Source: Molanna angustata
Taxonomy: Eukaryota; Arthropoda; Insecta; Trichoptera; Molannidae
NCBI GenBank assembly: GCA_963576475.1
Contig: OY754979.1
Span: forward strand, 27,993,578 to 28,057,577
Length of the DNA: 64,000 nt
Reading direction: 5' to 3'
Below, piece after piece: positions 9,686 to 23,085 of this stretch (the stretch's first letter is position 1; each line of letters opens with the position of its first letter). Position numbers and translations under genes: made by a program. Below the pieces are notes generated by a model, which searched no databases, was not told the origin of the DNA, and saw only the letters and a program-made list of their open reading frames with translations.

Positions 9686-10232
9686 GAGTGTTGCATTTCA
9701 GGGTAACAAGACGGGACATCCCACCCCAAGCTCCTTTGCTGCAAGAGTGTTGCATTTCAGGGTAACAAGACGGGACATCCCACCCCAAGCTCCTTTGCTG
9801 CAAGAGTGTTGCATTTCAGGGTAACAAGACGGGACATCCCACCCCAAGCTCCTTTGCTGCAAGAGTGTTGCATTTCAGGGTAACAAGACGGGACATCCCA
9901 CCCCAAGCTCCTTTGCTGCAAGAGTGTTGCATTTCAGGGTAACAAGACGGGACATCCCACCCCAAGCTCCTTTGCTGCAAGAGTGTTGCATTTCAGGGTA
10001 ACAAGACGGGACATCCCACCCCAAGCTCCTTTGCTGCAAGAGTGTTGCATTTCAGGGTAACAAGACGGGACATCCCACCCCAAGCTCCTTTGCTGCAAGA
10101 GTGTTGCATTTCAGGGTAACAAGACGGGACATCCCACCCCAAGCTCCTTTGCTGCAAGAGTGTTGCATTTCAGGGTAACAAGACGGGACATCCCACCCCA
10201 AGCTCCTTTGCTGCAAGAGTTTTGCATTTTTC
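9686..10232. repeat. 59-bp minisatellite, right part (9 units)
   Basis: Units begin at 9701, 9760, 9819, 9878, 9937, 9996, 10055, 10114 and 10173, an exact 59-bp period with no difference that I can see between units. With the two units left of the LINE the array holds at least 11. The last unit ends AGAGTTTTGC, like the left-hand units. Confidence 0.95.
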
Positions 10233-13133
10233 GAGATGACATGTTTATTTTTCCGTATAGAAAATAAATATTCTTATTTCCTTAGGTTTAAAAATTTCAA
10301 ACTATTATTAAACATTAAAAATACCATTCAGCGTTAAAACTAGGACTAATCTACTCGTTATAAAAATTAAATATTATAACATTATTATATATTATTTTAA
10401 AATTTTGCATGATTTTAGTGCAGATGTTTCCTAAAAATACCTATAATATTGGCAATGCATGTATCATTATAATACACACTACATATTTAAAAATAAATTC
10501 ACAAAAATAACCATTTGTATTTTAATTAAAATTTATATATATAACTGTTCGCAGTGTTCCATTTTGAAAATTGTAGATACCTACATATGTATCTAGAATT
10601 TTGTCTTTTTTTGGACATCGAAGTAATTTGTAAAAAAATTACTTCTTTATCTGTTTCTTTATCTGTTTTATTTATCAAAAATCCTTTCTTTATCTGTTTT
10701 ATTTATCAAAAATCCTTTAGGTAAATATAACGGCTTCGTTTATCTCTTTTTGCTTACCACCTTTGTTTTTTTTTCGCCCAGACTTAGTTTACACTGCGAA
10801 TAATAAATACTCTTTTGCGTTAGGCCCATGTATCGACGAAGTAAAAAAGTCAATCGCATTATAATGGTATACTTTATATATCGATATTTTAATTTGTGCC
10901 CTTACTACTGTTGTCCTCTTTCCTTTGTATCCCGAACCAAGCTTTTAAGCCTATCCTTGCTCAGGTACCTACGCCGTGGGCTGTTTGATACAAGTCACAC
11001 GGTTCTTTTTTGCACGCAACTTTCCAGGTCCTTTATTGACGAAATCGATGTTCTTTTCTCCTTTTGTTTTTACTTTTTAAAATTTTCACTCAGATACTAC
11101 ATAGCCTAAAAATATTATTTGTGTAATATGGCAACATTTTTTGTCGCAATTATTTAAAAATAAGTGAGGATTTATTACCAAACTATCAAGTATCCCTAGC
11201 CCATATCTGCGAGAATTACACGAAAAACAAATTTCAATCAATTGTTCAAGTCAAATATAATAAGGCGATATAATTATTATTTTAATTATGACAAAGCTAT
11301 ATTATACAAAATGTTATATTTATAAAATAATTGCTGAGATATTTCAGTAATACTGTAATCTGGGAAGAACTGTATGAATATCCCTTTCGAGGCAGTGATT
11401 AAATTCATGAGTAAAATATAAATAAGTATTTTTCCACAAGATTCGATTTACTATGACTGAAAGTTTTATTAAGTTCTAAAAGAAACTAAATAATTTAACA
11501 ACACTCATCCAACACTACTTAAATATTTTCAATGTTGTCAAATCTGTGAGTTACAGTGATTTTATACAATGTTTCCAAATATGTTGCCAAAACGTTCGGC
11601 CATAGAAAATCGAATATTGTGGATAAATACTTTGTTATATTTTATTCGTTAATTTTAAAATGGATTCCTACTCTGTTAACACAATCATAATATGATTTTG
11701 TGTTTATCGTTTAACATTTTACTGAAATAAATATGTATTTATTTTTCGGAATAAGTACAGAAAAGGATGTGAATTACGCTAAATCGGAGACAAGTCAGCT
11801 CAGTATTTATCACGAAGTATTTTCATCGAAAACTCGCCTAGTGTCCTCTTCGGCCTCCACACTACAGAAAACTCCGAGACTGACTTCAGCGTTCAGCGGA
11901 GTTTTCAGTCTAGTCCGAAGTGCCGTCGCGTCCGGACGCGTCAAGGCAGCGCTTGTGTCGCTCCGTTACAGAAAATCGATAAGACACTTAAACGCTACGC
12001 CGTAGCGTGTGTCTACGAGGTTCGTTAGACTCGATATCAAAATATAATAAACCTATAATCACAATAATATGTCGTTATTTTAAAATAATCATACATCTAC
12101 GTTTTATTCACGTGAAACTGAATCCTTCTACGTATTATTATCAATTAAAATCTGTGTTCATTATCAAAGTAAATTCTTGTTTGTAGCAACTTATTTAAAA
12201 TACTTTTACATCGTTTTTTTATTTCAAAACAGCTTCAGCTGATTCATCATTTTGTTTGTCGTAATATTTTGGGGTTGCGGTGAATCATTCTAGAATGATC
12301 TTTGTAAGGTGTAATATTTTGTTGGCCTTTTATTACGAGAAAAATCTGAAGTTGATCAAGAGAGGTGGTAAACACGTGTTGTGTCTGACGAGTCCGCATG
12401 ATTTATCGACCATAAATAGGATTGTCAAAAGGGCCAAGGAGGCAAGGATTGAGTAAGTAATAATAAGAGGAGACCGCGAAGATTCGAGAAGTTTACTCAA
12501 TGATGTTTCTTCGAATTGGCTCAATTGTTTAAAATAATCTCGTTAGTTTTTCTCTGTCTTATGTCAAAAAGTATACACAACAAACAATTAAAAGTCGCTT
12601 GGTGAATCACTACCAATTTCAAAATGAGCCAACAATCTTAATATATCTCAAATACGAAATAATAAATTGTCAATTTAAATCGCTTACATTTAGAGAATAA
12701 TTAATTATCTAATTAGTAACATTATTCTCTTTTTAGTTTAATGTTTATGAATATTCTTCATTAAAGAAACAAAAATCTGCCTAGCATTTTAACATGTCAA
12801 AAGTAACAATATTATGAAATATTAGACCTAAACCGTAATTGAATTATTGCTTTACATACTTTGTTAAAAGATTCGTTTTTTTGAAATAGCTAAATTTCAT
12901 CTTTTGAATTTCGAGAAAAATATTTTGGTTTAAAGTTTGGCAAACTACAGAATCTGTATAAATGATATCTGATATCATTTATTATACTGTCGCCAACATT
13001 ACAATCACAAAAAGAACTGTTATGTTCAGTTGATTCAAAAACATTGTCAACATGTATTTTCTTTTTCGAATTTCATAAACGAAGAATCACAAATATCATT
13101 TTGAACATTTTTACCTTTCGGTCTACGTCAGAT
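10233..13133. other. AT-rich DNA with one GC-richer palindromic island
   Basis: No gene recognised. About 10636-10710 holds a short imperfect duplication (CTTTATCTGTTTTATTTATC). 11820-12030 is distinctly GC- and CpG-richer, with the palindromes CGTCCGGACG and ACGCTACGCCGTAGCGT; it may be a terminal part of a DNA transposon or a regulatory island. Around 12380-12450 a short hydrophilic frame (STINRIVKRAKEARIE) is visible but unassigned. Confidence 0.4.
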
Positions 13134-13574
13134 TTCGAGATCAATATACCTAGTTGTTTCAATTTCATCATTCCGTTTTTACTCCTGAGTGGAGAGTTCG
13201 AGATCAATATACCTAGTTGTTTCAATTTCATCATTCCGTTTTTACTCCTGAGTGGAGAGTTCGAGATCAATATACCTAGTTGTTTCAATTTCATCATTCC
13301 GTTTTTACTCCTGAGTGGAGAGTTCGAGATCAATATACCTAGTTGTTTCAATTTCATCATTCCGTTTTTACTCCTGAGTGGAGAGTTCGAGATCAATATA
13401 CCTAGTTGTTTCAATTTCATCATTCCGTTTTTACTCCTGAGTGGAGAGTTCGAGATCAATATACCTAGTTGTTTCAATTTCATCATTCCGTTTTTACTCC
13501 TGAGTGGAGAGTTCGAGATCAATATACCTAGTTGTTTCAATTTCATCATTCCGTTTTTACTCCTGAGTGGAGAG
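13134..13574. repeat. 63-bp tandem repeat, 7 units
   Basis: Units start at 13134, 13197, 13260, 13323, 13386, 13449 and 13512 with an exact 63-bp period and no visible differences. Because 63 is divisible by 3, long frames stay open on both strands (repeating EINIPSCFNF on plus, KLKQLGILIS on minus). I regard these as consequences of the period, not as genes. Confidence 0.95.
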
Positions 13575-15301
13575 TTATGAATAGAAAATTTTAAGGTGTT
13601 TCTGTTTATTGCATATTATCAACTAGTATCATGCTGATATTGTTTTCTGATAGTTTTATCACAATATATCTGTGAGTGTGCTGTGTACTTCTTCTTCTCT
13701 CGTGTCGGTAGCAATCAAACTATATGTGTACTATGTGCAATCTACGGCGTGTTTATTATACTTTATCGAATATAGACTGAAGTACCTACTCATTCGATTC
13801 TTATCAAATTTCGCATATTTGTATATCTAATACTCGCTTAGACCCAATTAAATTTTGAAGGATGTCTGATCAGTGATTCTCAATTTTTTAACTGTCAATT
13901 ATTTCAAAGTGAACCCAAGCTCAGGAAATTTTTAATGTACAATAATGGGTAATGTACAATAATATTTTTTTAACAATGTAATAAATAAGAATAATATAAG
14001 TAATAAAAACCTTGTCAGCCCATGTTTACAATGCTGGTTACAAAACAATTAATTATTCCTGTCTAATGTGGCTCCTGAAAGGGTTCCTGGACATACAGAA
14101 TATGTCCACTGACCTGATCCAATTAATTTATATTTAATATGTTTATTTTATAATTTCTAAAAAGGCACATCCCTTTCACAAAATGGCATTGAAAAATTAT
14201 CTTTGTAGAGTGATTTGGCATTAAGGAGTATAGCGTTGGCCACAACCCACTTTTTTTTTTTTTTTGAGAATTTTGGCTTCGTTTTGAATCGTGAATTATG
14301 ACGATGTCATTGTTCTTCCATGTGAAAAACACATTCCAGCCAAAACAAAGGGAGCAACGTGTATTGAAATTGAGGTTCATAACATATTGAATTTCCAATA
14401 TCCCAAATTGACAACGCATCGATTTTATTTACTGTAAAATGAAATGTTTTCTGTGTCGAAAGCTCTGGATGGGCCTCGACTAAATCCATAAGGCTCCTTA
14501 ACCGAGGGTCTATGGATTTTTCGTGACAGGTTGTTTTTTTTTTTTGTAGTAGGTTGTTAATCTGACACCAAACCTTTTAACAAGAGGACCAGGGATTTTG
14601 TATTCATTGGTTGAGGGATACAAAATGCCGAAGAATGGCAATTTCACCTGTACGTTTCGCCAGTGGCCTTTTTATTATTATTATTTTATTTACGTAATGT
14701 CAAAAAAACTCAAAAATTAGGAAAGTTTTCGACTTAGGTCGAAAGTTCATTCGGTTTTCTTATTTTTTTTTTTTTAGTTCTGTGTCTTTTTTGTTTTATT
14801 CTGTTATAATAACGTTCTTCTTTTCTGTTATTATTTTTGTTTCTTTTATTATTTTGTTTTTTTGCTATCGCTGTTTTCTGTCCCGAATAAATGAATAAAT
14901 AATACAATATTGCATTGCGCGGGTTCGCGGATTCTTACACTATTAGAAGATCATTTGGAGTAGGACAATTGGTATAGTTATCGGAAAACAACTTGAGCCC
15001 GTTACGCGGGTGCGCAGATCGCAAACCGTTTCATTGGTATATGTGCAAGCCGCCCCCTCCACGGCGAAATGGCTCAAAAAGGTCGACGGCATCTAAAGTG
15101 TTGGTAATGGACTGCATCTGTGGCTTTTCCCAGCAAAATAAGAATCTCCGTGACCCTACCAAAAATTTGATTCCCATGTGATTATCATGCTACTAGAAAT
15201 CATTCCTTTTGCGTTAATTTCCGTGTTTGGTGGGTTTCGATTGGTCTAGTTGTCTAGTGTCGAAATATAAATGAAATTATAGATAATTTAGATCAGTTGT
15301 T
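13575..15301. other. AT-rich DNA with a LINE-tail-like end
   Basis: No gene recognised. 14190-14260 has a short stretch (GTTGGCCACAACCCA) resembling one at about 37805-37825, so it is a dispersed-repeat scrap. The T-rich segment ending in GAATAAATGAATAAATAA near 14885-14905 looks like a plus-strand LINE 3' end. 14920-15180 is GC-richer with no identified coding content. Confidence 0.35.
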
Positions 15302-15705
15302 ACCCTGAAGCTCCTTTACTACTCTCTTGTTAGGAGTCATTTGGAGTTTGGATACTGTGGTTTGGAATCCTCACTATACATCGTATATCGACAGAATCGA
15401 ATGAATCTAGCGAAAGTTTGCTTCTCACCTTGATTTTCTCATTGGTCTCAACTTAAGTTATTATGCCGAATCAATCGATTACCATAATTTAGTTACTATG
15501 GGGAACCGCAGGACCCTAATTGACATTATATATCATGTTTAAGTTGGTCAACAATTTTGTGGATTCCCTAGACTTGTTGAAAAAAAATTACTTTCACTGT
15601 CCGAGCAGAACAACCAGATATCCTAGCACTTTTTATATTCCTAAGTGTAATAACTACTATACTCTGAAAGCTTTTGTGTACTGTGCTTGCACGGTGTATA
15701 GTTGT
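15302..15705 (+). pseudogene. LINE RT C-terminal fragment, frameshifted
   Basis: Successive frames read TLKLLYYSLVRSHLEFG, then VVWNPHYTSYIDRIE, then FVDSLDLLKKNYFHCPSRTTRYPSTFY. This is the thumb and C-terminal region of a Jockey/CR1-type RT. It matches the same region of the LINE at the right edge (TLKLLYTSLVRSIVEY; SPYYRVHSDSIEKIQ), so both belong to one family or sister families. At least two frameshifts and stops disable it. Only the last roughly 130 codons remain, a usual 5'-truncated outcome. Confidence 0.75.
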
Positions 15706-15706
15706 A

Positions 15707-15821
15707 GCTAAACATCTTGAACTTTTAGCCGAGAAGGGGAGCGATTTGCACGTAAACTAACGAAACAAAAAGACACAAATTTGCGCTCTGCGCAACCGAT
15801 AGCTCGTTCAAGATGTTTGAA
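15707..15821. repeat. Small inverted-repeat element
   Basis: AAACATCTTGAAC near 15709 is matched in inverse by GTTCAAGATGTTT near 15809, giving arms of about 13-14 bp around 90 bp of GC-richer sequence. It may be a short MITE. Flanking duplications are not clear. Confidence 0.4.
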
Positions 15822-16629
15822 TAAAATTTTACAATGCTTTCTTTAATACACTAGACATCTCTACGAGCTCTCCCAGTGCGTTTAGGACAGTTATCTCATA
15901 TGTTTTCTAGTACTTTGATTAATCAGCTGTCTTATTTTAGTATTTTTTTATGTAGGTACTAGAAAATTAATTATACATTATTTGATTTTTTTTGCAATCG
16001 CTATTAATTATCTTATTCAATAATGCATGGAATCTTCACTGGTCCACCAATAAAGCAATGCACTTCTGTTTTATATATTGTGTAGACTGTATATAACTCT
16101 CTATCAACCAATAAAATAAATAAATAAAATAATTTTATTACCCCCTGTCATCGCCTCCTTTGATCTGTGGACACGACACGTAGTCTCAGTCGATTTCCCC
16201 ATTTCATCCTTGGCTTGGGCGGCTAATTTACGGTAAAAATCGACTAATCATATTTTGGCACCGGGGAATATTTACGTCTCGCCCGGGGGATATCAATCAA
16301 GAAGGTGAAGGTGTTCCAAGAGATGTTATTAATTCACTAAAACGCTATTACGGAACCGCTCATTATCATAATATTAATACTGACTCGCTCACCTCACCTT
16401 ACAACACCAAAACGTTTTTAATTTGTGAATCAATTAGGTCAGGGGTTCCCAAACGCATAATTAAATGGATGTTTTTATTTTGTCAATGTTGACGACATTC
16501 ATATTGTAGAATTCCATCTAACTGGCCGTTACCTCTTGTCGTGTGTCGGGCACGATAAAATGTGTGATCTAGTGGTAAAACATTTTAAATGGGGCTGTAA
16601 CACACGTGTAGGTAAGCAGTTAGGTTTTT
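15822..16629. other. No gene recognised
   Basis: AT-rich. CAATAAAATAAATAAATAAAAT near 16110-16132 looks like a LINE or SINE tail. 16140-16420 is GC-richer unique-looking sequence without a convincing frame. Confidence 0.35.
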
Positions 16630-17370
16630 TAAATACAAGTTGCATGTAACATATGAGATCCAACTGCCGATGGTGAATGTATGTATAATTGAAGAATACG
16701 TACCAAACTATAAATATTTGAACACAAATTCATAAATATTGTTAAGATATTTTGTTTTCTATATAAATAGGTATTTGTGTCAGGATAGGTTAGTAAGTAT
16801 GGAGGTCAGTCTTTTTTTTCCTATCCAGAATATGAAAACAACATGATGATAATATGTATGTATGTTGGAGATTAAGTATCAAACTATTGAGTCCTCGTAG
16901 ATATTGTATAGTGTATACTGCCTTACAAATTATATGAAACAATGTCGTCGATAAATTCAATTTTTATTAGTTTGAAATGTAGGTACTATCTTATTTTTTA
17001 TACAAAATTAAATTATGTAGTTGGGTTGTTTCGGCTTTTTTCGATATTTTTAAAAACTTTGGAAATATAAACAGTTAAACACATAAATTTATCACAAAAA
17101 ATGTTTTTCTTAATAAAAAATGTTGGAGAAGCTCAACAAATTTGAGATTTTGTATTTGTCTATATTAACACCAATTATCAGCGTCTAGTTTTTATGGTTT
17201 TTGAGATATAGGGAAAAATAAAGTAAAAATTCAATAGTTGATAACCCCTGACAAACAAAAATTCAAAATCTAAGTATAAAAGTTTTGTGGGCCTATAATT
17301 ATCCGTGTTTTATGAAATTTTGGGTTATGTGCATTGAGCGGATCAAAAGTTATAAGGGGGGACGTTGGTG
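16630..17370 (+). repeat. Dispersed repeat family A, copy 1 (interrupted)
   Basis: 16630-16875 (GAGATCCAACTG..., GGAGGTCAGTC...) and 17300-17370 (GAAATTTTGGG..., TTATAAGGGGGG) match consecutive parts of the reverse complement of 24830-25110. The roughly 420 bp between them are absent from copy 2, so either copy 1 has an insertion or copy 2 a deletion. No coding potential; probably a non-autonomous transposon. Confidence 0.6.
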
Positions 17371-20300
17371 TTTTTTGACTTTAAAGTTGGAAAAACCGTG
17401 AAAAATATAGACTATATAATTTGTCGATATGTTACGAGAAATAAATTCCCTTGAACCCATCGACAGTTACAAAATACACAAATTCTAGTTCAATATTTTT
17501 CATTTCATAGGACTATTGTTACGGCGGTAACGATCGTCCTGTAAAAATATGTGAAACTGGTATCAGTGTATTTAATAAAAAAAAACACATCCATAATTAA
17601 TTCGTTTCGCTCGTAGAGCATTTGGGTTTGTCATAAGAAGATATATTAAAGAAATGTATGTCAAAGATGTCCCTCAACATCATTTTTTCCATATTTTTTC
17701 CCCTTCATATAAGTTGATTTGATAACTAATTAAAGCCACTTATTTTAATTGCGATTTTTTTTCTTCGTCTACAAAACAACTGAAATTCTATGAACTATTT
17801 AACATGCTATTTTCCATAATACTTTCTTAGTAGTGTACGGCGTACTTTAGCTAGATATGTTTTTTACGTCTGGTTTATTGATGGTATATGTCCCAGAAAT
17901 GACTTTGTTAATTGACCGTATTTCATTTTAGGTCAATATCACAATCGACCCTCTGTTGATCGAGACGATCATTTTGATGACGTCAATTGCTAGGAGTAAT
18001 ATTCTACTTGTCTCTTTCTGTCGTCATTTTGAATCATTATTCAATTTGTTTCGATTGTTGAATATTATATTATTATTGCGACCAAGTTCATGTCTGTGGT
18101 TCAAATATGAAACGCTTTTAAAAGGCGATAGATCAAATAATAATTTTTGATTTTTATACCACTGTTTTAGACAGAAATCCATCATAATCTGTTCTCACTA
18201 TGAATACTATCAGATATTATGATTTGAAATTAGTTGAAAAGGACCTTACAAAGCCAATCGCTCGTTCCAATATTAGGATTAAAATAGTTTAAGAGAATCT
18301 TTTTTGATGTCTACGGTATTTATAAACGCTGCCCTTTTATCTTGCTCTGTCGCTGTTTTTTTCGTAGCTGTATAAATATTTTCTTGACTGACGAACGGAA
18401 AGTGTATATAAAAGAACAACAAATAAGAGAATGTGCTCTGGATCTTTTTAGAAAATAACTATATAATCAATTTTAAAACTGGAGTTCTACTTTTACATAC
18501 CTACACATTATTAGGGTCGTAATTTAAAACATGAAGAAGCACTTGAAATTCTAAATCATAAAACATGAAAATATCACTAATAACCAATTTGTACAAGAAA
18601 TAATGTCTTACGTTAGTCAATATCTTTCTGTCATCTAAATTTTATCTGCCCCTTCTTCATTCACAACTTCTAATAACTGCACCTACAATTTTATACACTA
18701 GTCCATAATCTGTTTCTGGAAAGTATGAGCAGAATTCGCGCATATCTCCACCCAGTTCCAAGAGCTCGAGTAAATTTTTATTTTTAAATCACGATAATGC
18801 TTTTAAATTTAATTTTATCAAGAATTACTACAACTTTTATCTTATGAAATCTAGTAGATAAGGATCAATATTAAATGTGTCAACAACCTTATATGGTTAT
18901 ATAATCACGATTTTGCTATTTGACGTTATTAACGAATTGACGTTTTGGTAATTGATGATAATCTTTTTAATATAATAAAAATATTATGTTAAAGCAAATG
19001 ATGACAAAAATACGTAATGATAAATATTTTCCCTGTCCACGTTTATTTTTCTTCACTGGCGGAAGTTATGACACAGTTATAAAAATCACAAAATAGATGC
19101 AGATGTCGAATAACCTGCGATTAGTCGACCATTTATTGCGGTAGGCAGTACCTGCGCAAAAGGGGTATCAAGACAGCTTAAAGCTGGTCGTTCTCAACAG
19201 GAACAGAGAATAGAGTGATATTTTCTTGTTATTTGTTGTTTTTATACTGTGTAAATTTGATATTTTCTTCAACTTATTAATATTCTTTTTGTTTATGCTA
19301 GATGTAAGAAAATGCATTTATTTTTTACATCTAAATAAAATATACATACATTTTGTCCACTTTGTGACGGAGAAGCCGTTTGTTTCGTAACTGGTAGCAT
19401 AAATAAATTGTTATTTGTGTTGTTTTTTTTTATTTATAATGCCCCACAAAGTGATCGAAGTAACAAATAGTAATAACGATATTATATTTGATAAATAAAA
19501 GGCTATATCATTAATTTTTTATTGTTATTTATTTACAACGACCCACACTTAAATCTGCTGCAAAATATATAAAATTTATTAATGAATCAATGGCATAAGT
19601 ACCTACCTTTTGTTCTTCTGAATTTTCACATTTAACCTTTCAGAACAATGTGCCTATGTAGGTTAAGTTTGTCTATATTTGTCTGTATATGTTACCTCAA
19701 ATATCAACCCCAAATCGAAATCGATTGATGAGTAGAACCTATCGAGTATTCTGATATTATTCTAGGCGTGGATTTTTGAGGCTTCGTCAGAAGCCAACTA
19801 ACGAATTTGTCGTAGGCCGAGGATATCGAACTGACAACGTCTCGGTGTGGGGTATCAATGTCATCTTGTAATGATAATATTTAGAATTTGTATTTCGGCT
19901 TTTACTGATTTGGGATTATTCTGGGAAAGCTATCGTAGTTCTTTTTAAACTACGATAAAAACTTGAATTTAATTTTTAAGTTATGGTACTTTTGCTTTTA
20001 GTTCTGCAGACATGGTCTTTGTATTATATTCCATTTTACATTGTAAGTCGCTTTAGTAACTCTGTCCACCTCATTTAATGAGTTGGCACTCTGATCCAGA
20101 CGATCTTAGCATAAAATGCATCTATATATGTAGTACTTTTCTTTGACACAGTTCTTGAATGTATATTGATGTTATGTTGTTCAAATCAATACCTCTTTAT
20201 TTAAGGACTTAAATCTGCTTTATTTACATCCTATTTTATACGTTCCCCATTTTAAGAATTTCATATTGAATTTTTATATATTCTACATATCATTGCAAAA

Positions 20301-22694
20301 AAAGTATTAGAATTACACACGGAAACCGAATATACTTACATAGAACATTATTTCATTGACTTGTTGCAAAACTTAGGTACTGTTTATGAAATGAAGGTGA
20401 AGTTGATTGTCGGTATTCTAATCGGTGAATATGCTAAGAAAATATTAACTACCTAAAAAACTAATTGTATGATGCAGTCAGTATTGATACCAATACAAAC
20501 AGAACCTTTTGTGCACTATAATATGCAATTTGCATCCATAACTTGCCCGATGAGTTGTGAATATTGGACAGGTAGGTGCAGGAAATTATTGTAGGCGACC
20601 TTGCTTTACCGGGCTACTTACACGATGCTTTTCAAGGAACATGAGATTCTTTAACCAACTAAAGTATAATGAGTTATAAATTCAGTAATTCCTTTTGTTT
20701 TCGTAATTTATGTTGGTTCTCTGACATCAAATATTAATTTTATTACTGTGTCAAATATTAATTTTATACGCACCGAATAACAAAATTTCACAATTCGGAT
20801 TTATAATGTTAATCTTCTCACAAGCTATAGACTACCGTGATCGGATTCGGGACCTTTAATTTAGGAGTCAGATATCTAACTAATGTAACATAAAGCCTGT
20901 TTCAATATTGTAAATTAATATTTTTCTATTTATGCTTCATTATAAGTTGGTGCGTTTTTGTTCAAATTCTCAGGACAATATTATTATTTTGTTTTATTTG
21001 ATTCCAAACGTAATGGAATACGTGGTAATCCCGCATTATGGAAATTAACATGTTTTCTTTGCAATATTTTCTATATAGGTATTCGATCCAAACCAACAGA
21101 TTAGATTGGTAAAGTCTTTCGTACTTTAGCTGATTTTAATGGCATTAACTACAATTTGATGATTATTAATTTAAACTTTTGATTAGTTTTATCCTTATTT
21201 ATTGATGTTTGTCAGTACAGCGAATAGACAAAATATGTATTTTCAGCCCATATTGTTTCTATTTGTTTGCTTCTGAAATGTGTATGGTCAGAATTACACA
21301 ATAATCTACTCTGGGACAATTTCTTTTATCCACTTCATTACAGCATCTCATTCAAAAGTTTTCCTTTGATATAGTGGTCACAGCGAATACTATTCAACTT
21401 CAACGTGCGTAAGTAATACCTAATAATGAATTCATTATCATTAGAAGTTTATTATTAATGCAAGACTACTTGTCGTAGTATAGTATAGAATCGTTGGATT
21501 GTGAATTATTCAATGTCAGTGAACAATTATAGTAATTGGAACCTTGTTTTAACTGCGTGGAGAATCGGAGAGCACGGTGTGTTTTTTTTTCAATGTATCA
21601 AAGACTGCGCTTTATGACTGACCAAAAACCGTCAAAGATGTCATTTTGTATGTTGTGACACATCGAAGTTAATGAAATAGAACGTGGGTTCGTTTTTTGT
21701 GGCGTTGATATTTTCGCGTTTTTTTTTCTATTTAAGCGGTGCCTAGGCAGAACATAATATTCTGAAGTATATTTTTTGTAGCTTTATACTAACAATTTTT
21801 TTATGTTTCAAGGCTGTTGGTTTATGCTCTGATAGCTATAGCTAAAATATATATTATTTAATATCTATTCTAGACAAATATATCGTGACATCAACATGGA
21901 GTTAAACCAAGAATCGTCCATCAATTTATAAAATATATTTATCGGTTTAGTCATGTTTAATGAAATTTAAGTTTTGCTTATGCTAAAATGTAGGTTGAAC
22001 GACTAAGATGATAATATTTAAAATCACATCGATTTAATCGTACCATAATTAAAACGGATTTATCAAAAGTGCATGTAATCTTTTAATTTTTATTTTATAT
22101 CGTAACAGTAACAAATTTAATACATATTTTTTCTTCCTTTTCTTTCTCGTCAAAGGCAAGTATACAATAATTGTTTATAATATTTTTGTTTTGTTTTTGT
22201 TATAATTACTTATGATTGTCATCTGTGGACAAAAGTAATTGGTCTGTTTTTTGTACATTTCATATTTTTTTTTTCATATTTTATAAGACTGTATTTTTTG
22301 TCCCTCTAAATAAATAAATAAACTACAAAATGACATTATTATACGGTCACTCGCAAGTTATTGTTGAAACGAAATATTTATACTTGTGTAAACCTTTGGG
22401 GAAATCACGCGATAGGAAGATAAATAATGTAAGACACTGATGTTATGCTTTAGTCGTTATATAACTGTACAGAGGTCCCCAATAAACTATACCTACCGCA
22501 AAATTAAAGCGTGACAGAAGTAAGAATTCTCTACGGAGGCTTCCCTCCAAATTCTGCTCTACTCTAAATAGTTAGCTTTTAAAACACAGTCGCCTAAATA
22601 ATTTGATCAAGGTTTATCTGTATATATATAAAGATGTTGGTATATTTGTATGTATGTATGTATGTGGCAGATGAATTTCTATACCGACTCTTCG
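17371..22694. other. Long AT-rich stretch without recognised genes
   Basis: I read this on both strands and found no frame with protein-like composition. 22140-22320 is T-rich and ends in CTCTAAATAAATAAATAAAC, which looks like a plus-strand LINE 3' end. 22650-22670 is a TATG microsatellite. Local slightly GC-richer patches (19050-19200, 19780-19870) carry nothing I can name. Confidence 0.35.
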
Positions 22695-22777
22695 ATTGCG
22701 ATGAAACTTAAGGGAACCCGGGACCTTTGGATCAACAGTCAGATCACCTAACCAACTGAGACACAGAGGCCGACAAA
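22695..22777 (-). mobile_element. SINE family 1, tRNA-like head only
   Basis: Minus strand: CTCAGTTGGTTAGG (A-box-like) and the box-B-like GGTCCCGGGTTC, closely matching the head of the SINE at 54190. The body and tail are replaced by unrelated sequence, so this is a broken copy. Confidence 0.65.
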
Positions 22778-22798
22778 TATAAGTATCATCGAGTTCTG

Positions 22799-22984
22799 GG
22801 GGGCAAGTCTGGTCCAACCGGCGAAATCAAAACCCTCACGATTACCCATATCATGGATATAATTATTATATGGAGTTCTAAAATATCTTTTGATGTCATA
22901 GAGCTCCATATGATAATTATATCCATGATATGGGTAATCACGAGGGTTTTGATTTCGCCGGTTGGACCAGACTTGCCCCCCTGA
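22799..22984. mobile_element. Foldback MITE with about 80-bp arms
   Basis: The two halves are inverted copies: GGGGGGCAAGTCTGG... at the left and ...CCAGACTTGCCCCCC at the right, with only a few mismatches along about 80 bp and a short centre. The whole element can form one long hairpin. CTG on each side is a possible 3-bp target duplication. There is no coding sequence. A short relic with the same ends sits at 44617-44639. Confidence 0.85.
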
Positions 22985-23085
22985 TGATAGGACTCATGAG
23001 AAAAAAGGCTGCAATCTGTATAGCACGTATTATTGTATAGGCGAATTGTATTAAATATATTATTACTACATACATACATACATAC

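Noticed and set aside
12385..12420. Hammerhead-like CTGACGAGTCC
   Set aside because: CUGANGA is present, but no GAAA core or stem II partner follows at the right distance.
13044..13580. 178-aa and 158-aa repeat-protein ORFs on opposite strands
   Set aside because: Both follow from an exact 63-bp period divisible by three. No promoter, splice or poly-A context supports either.
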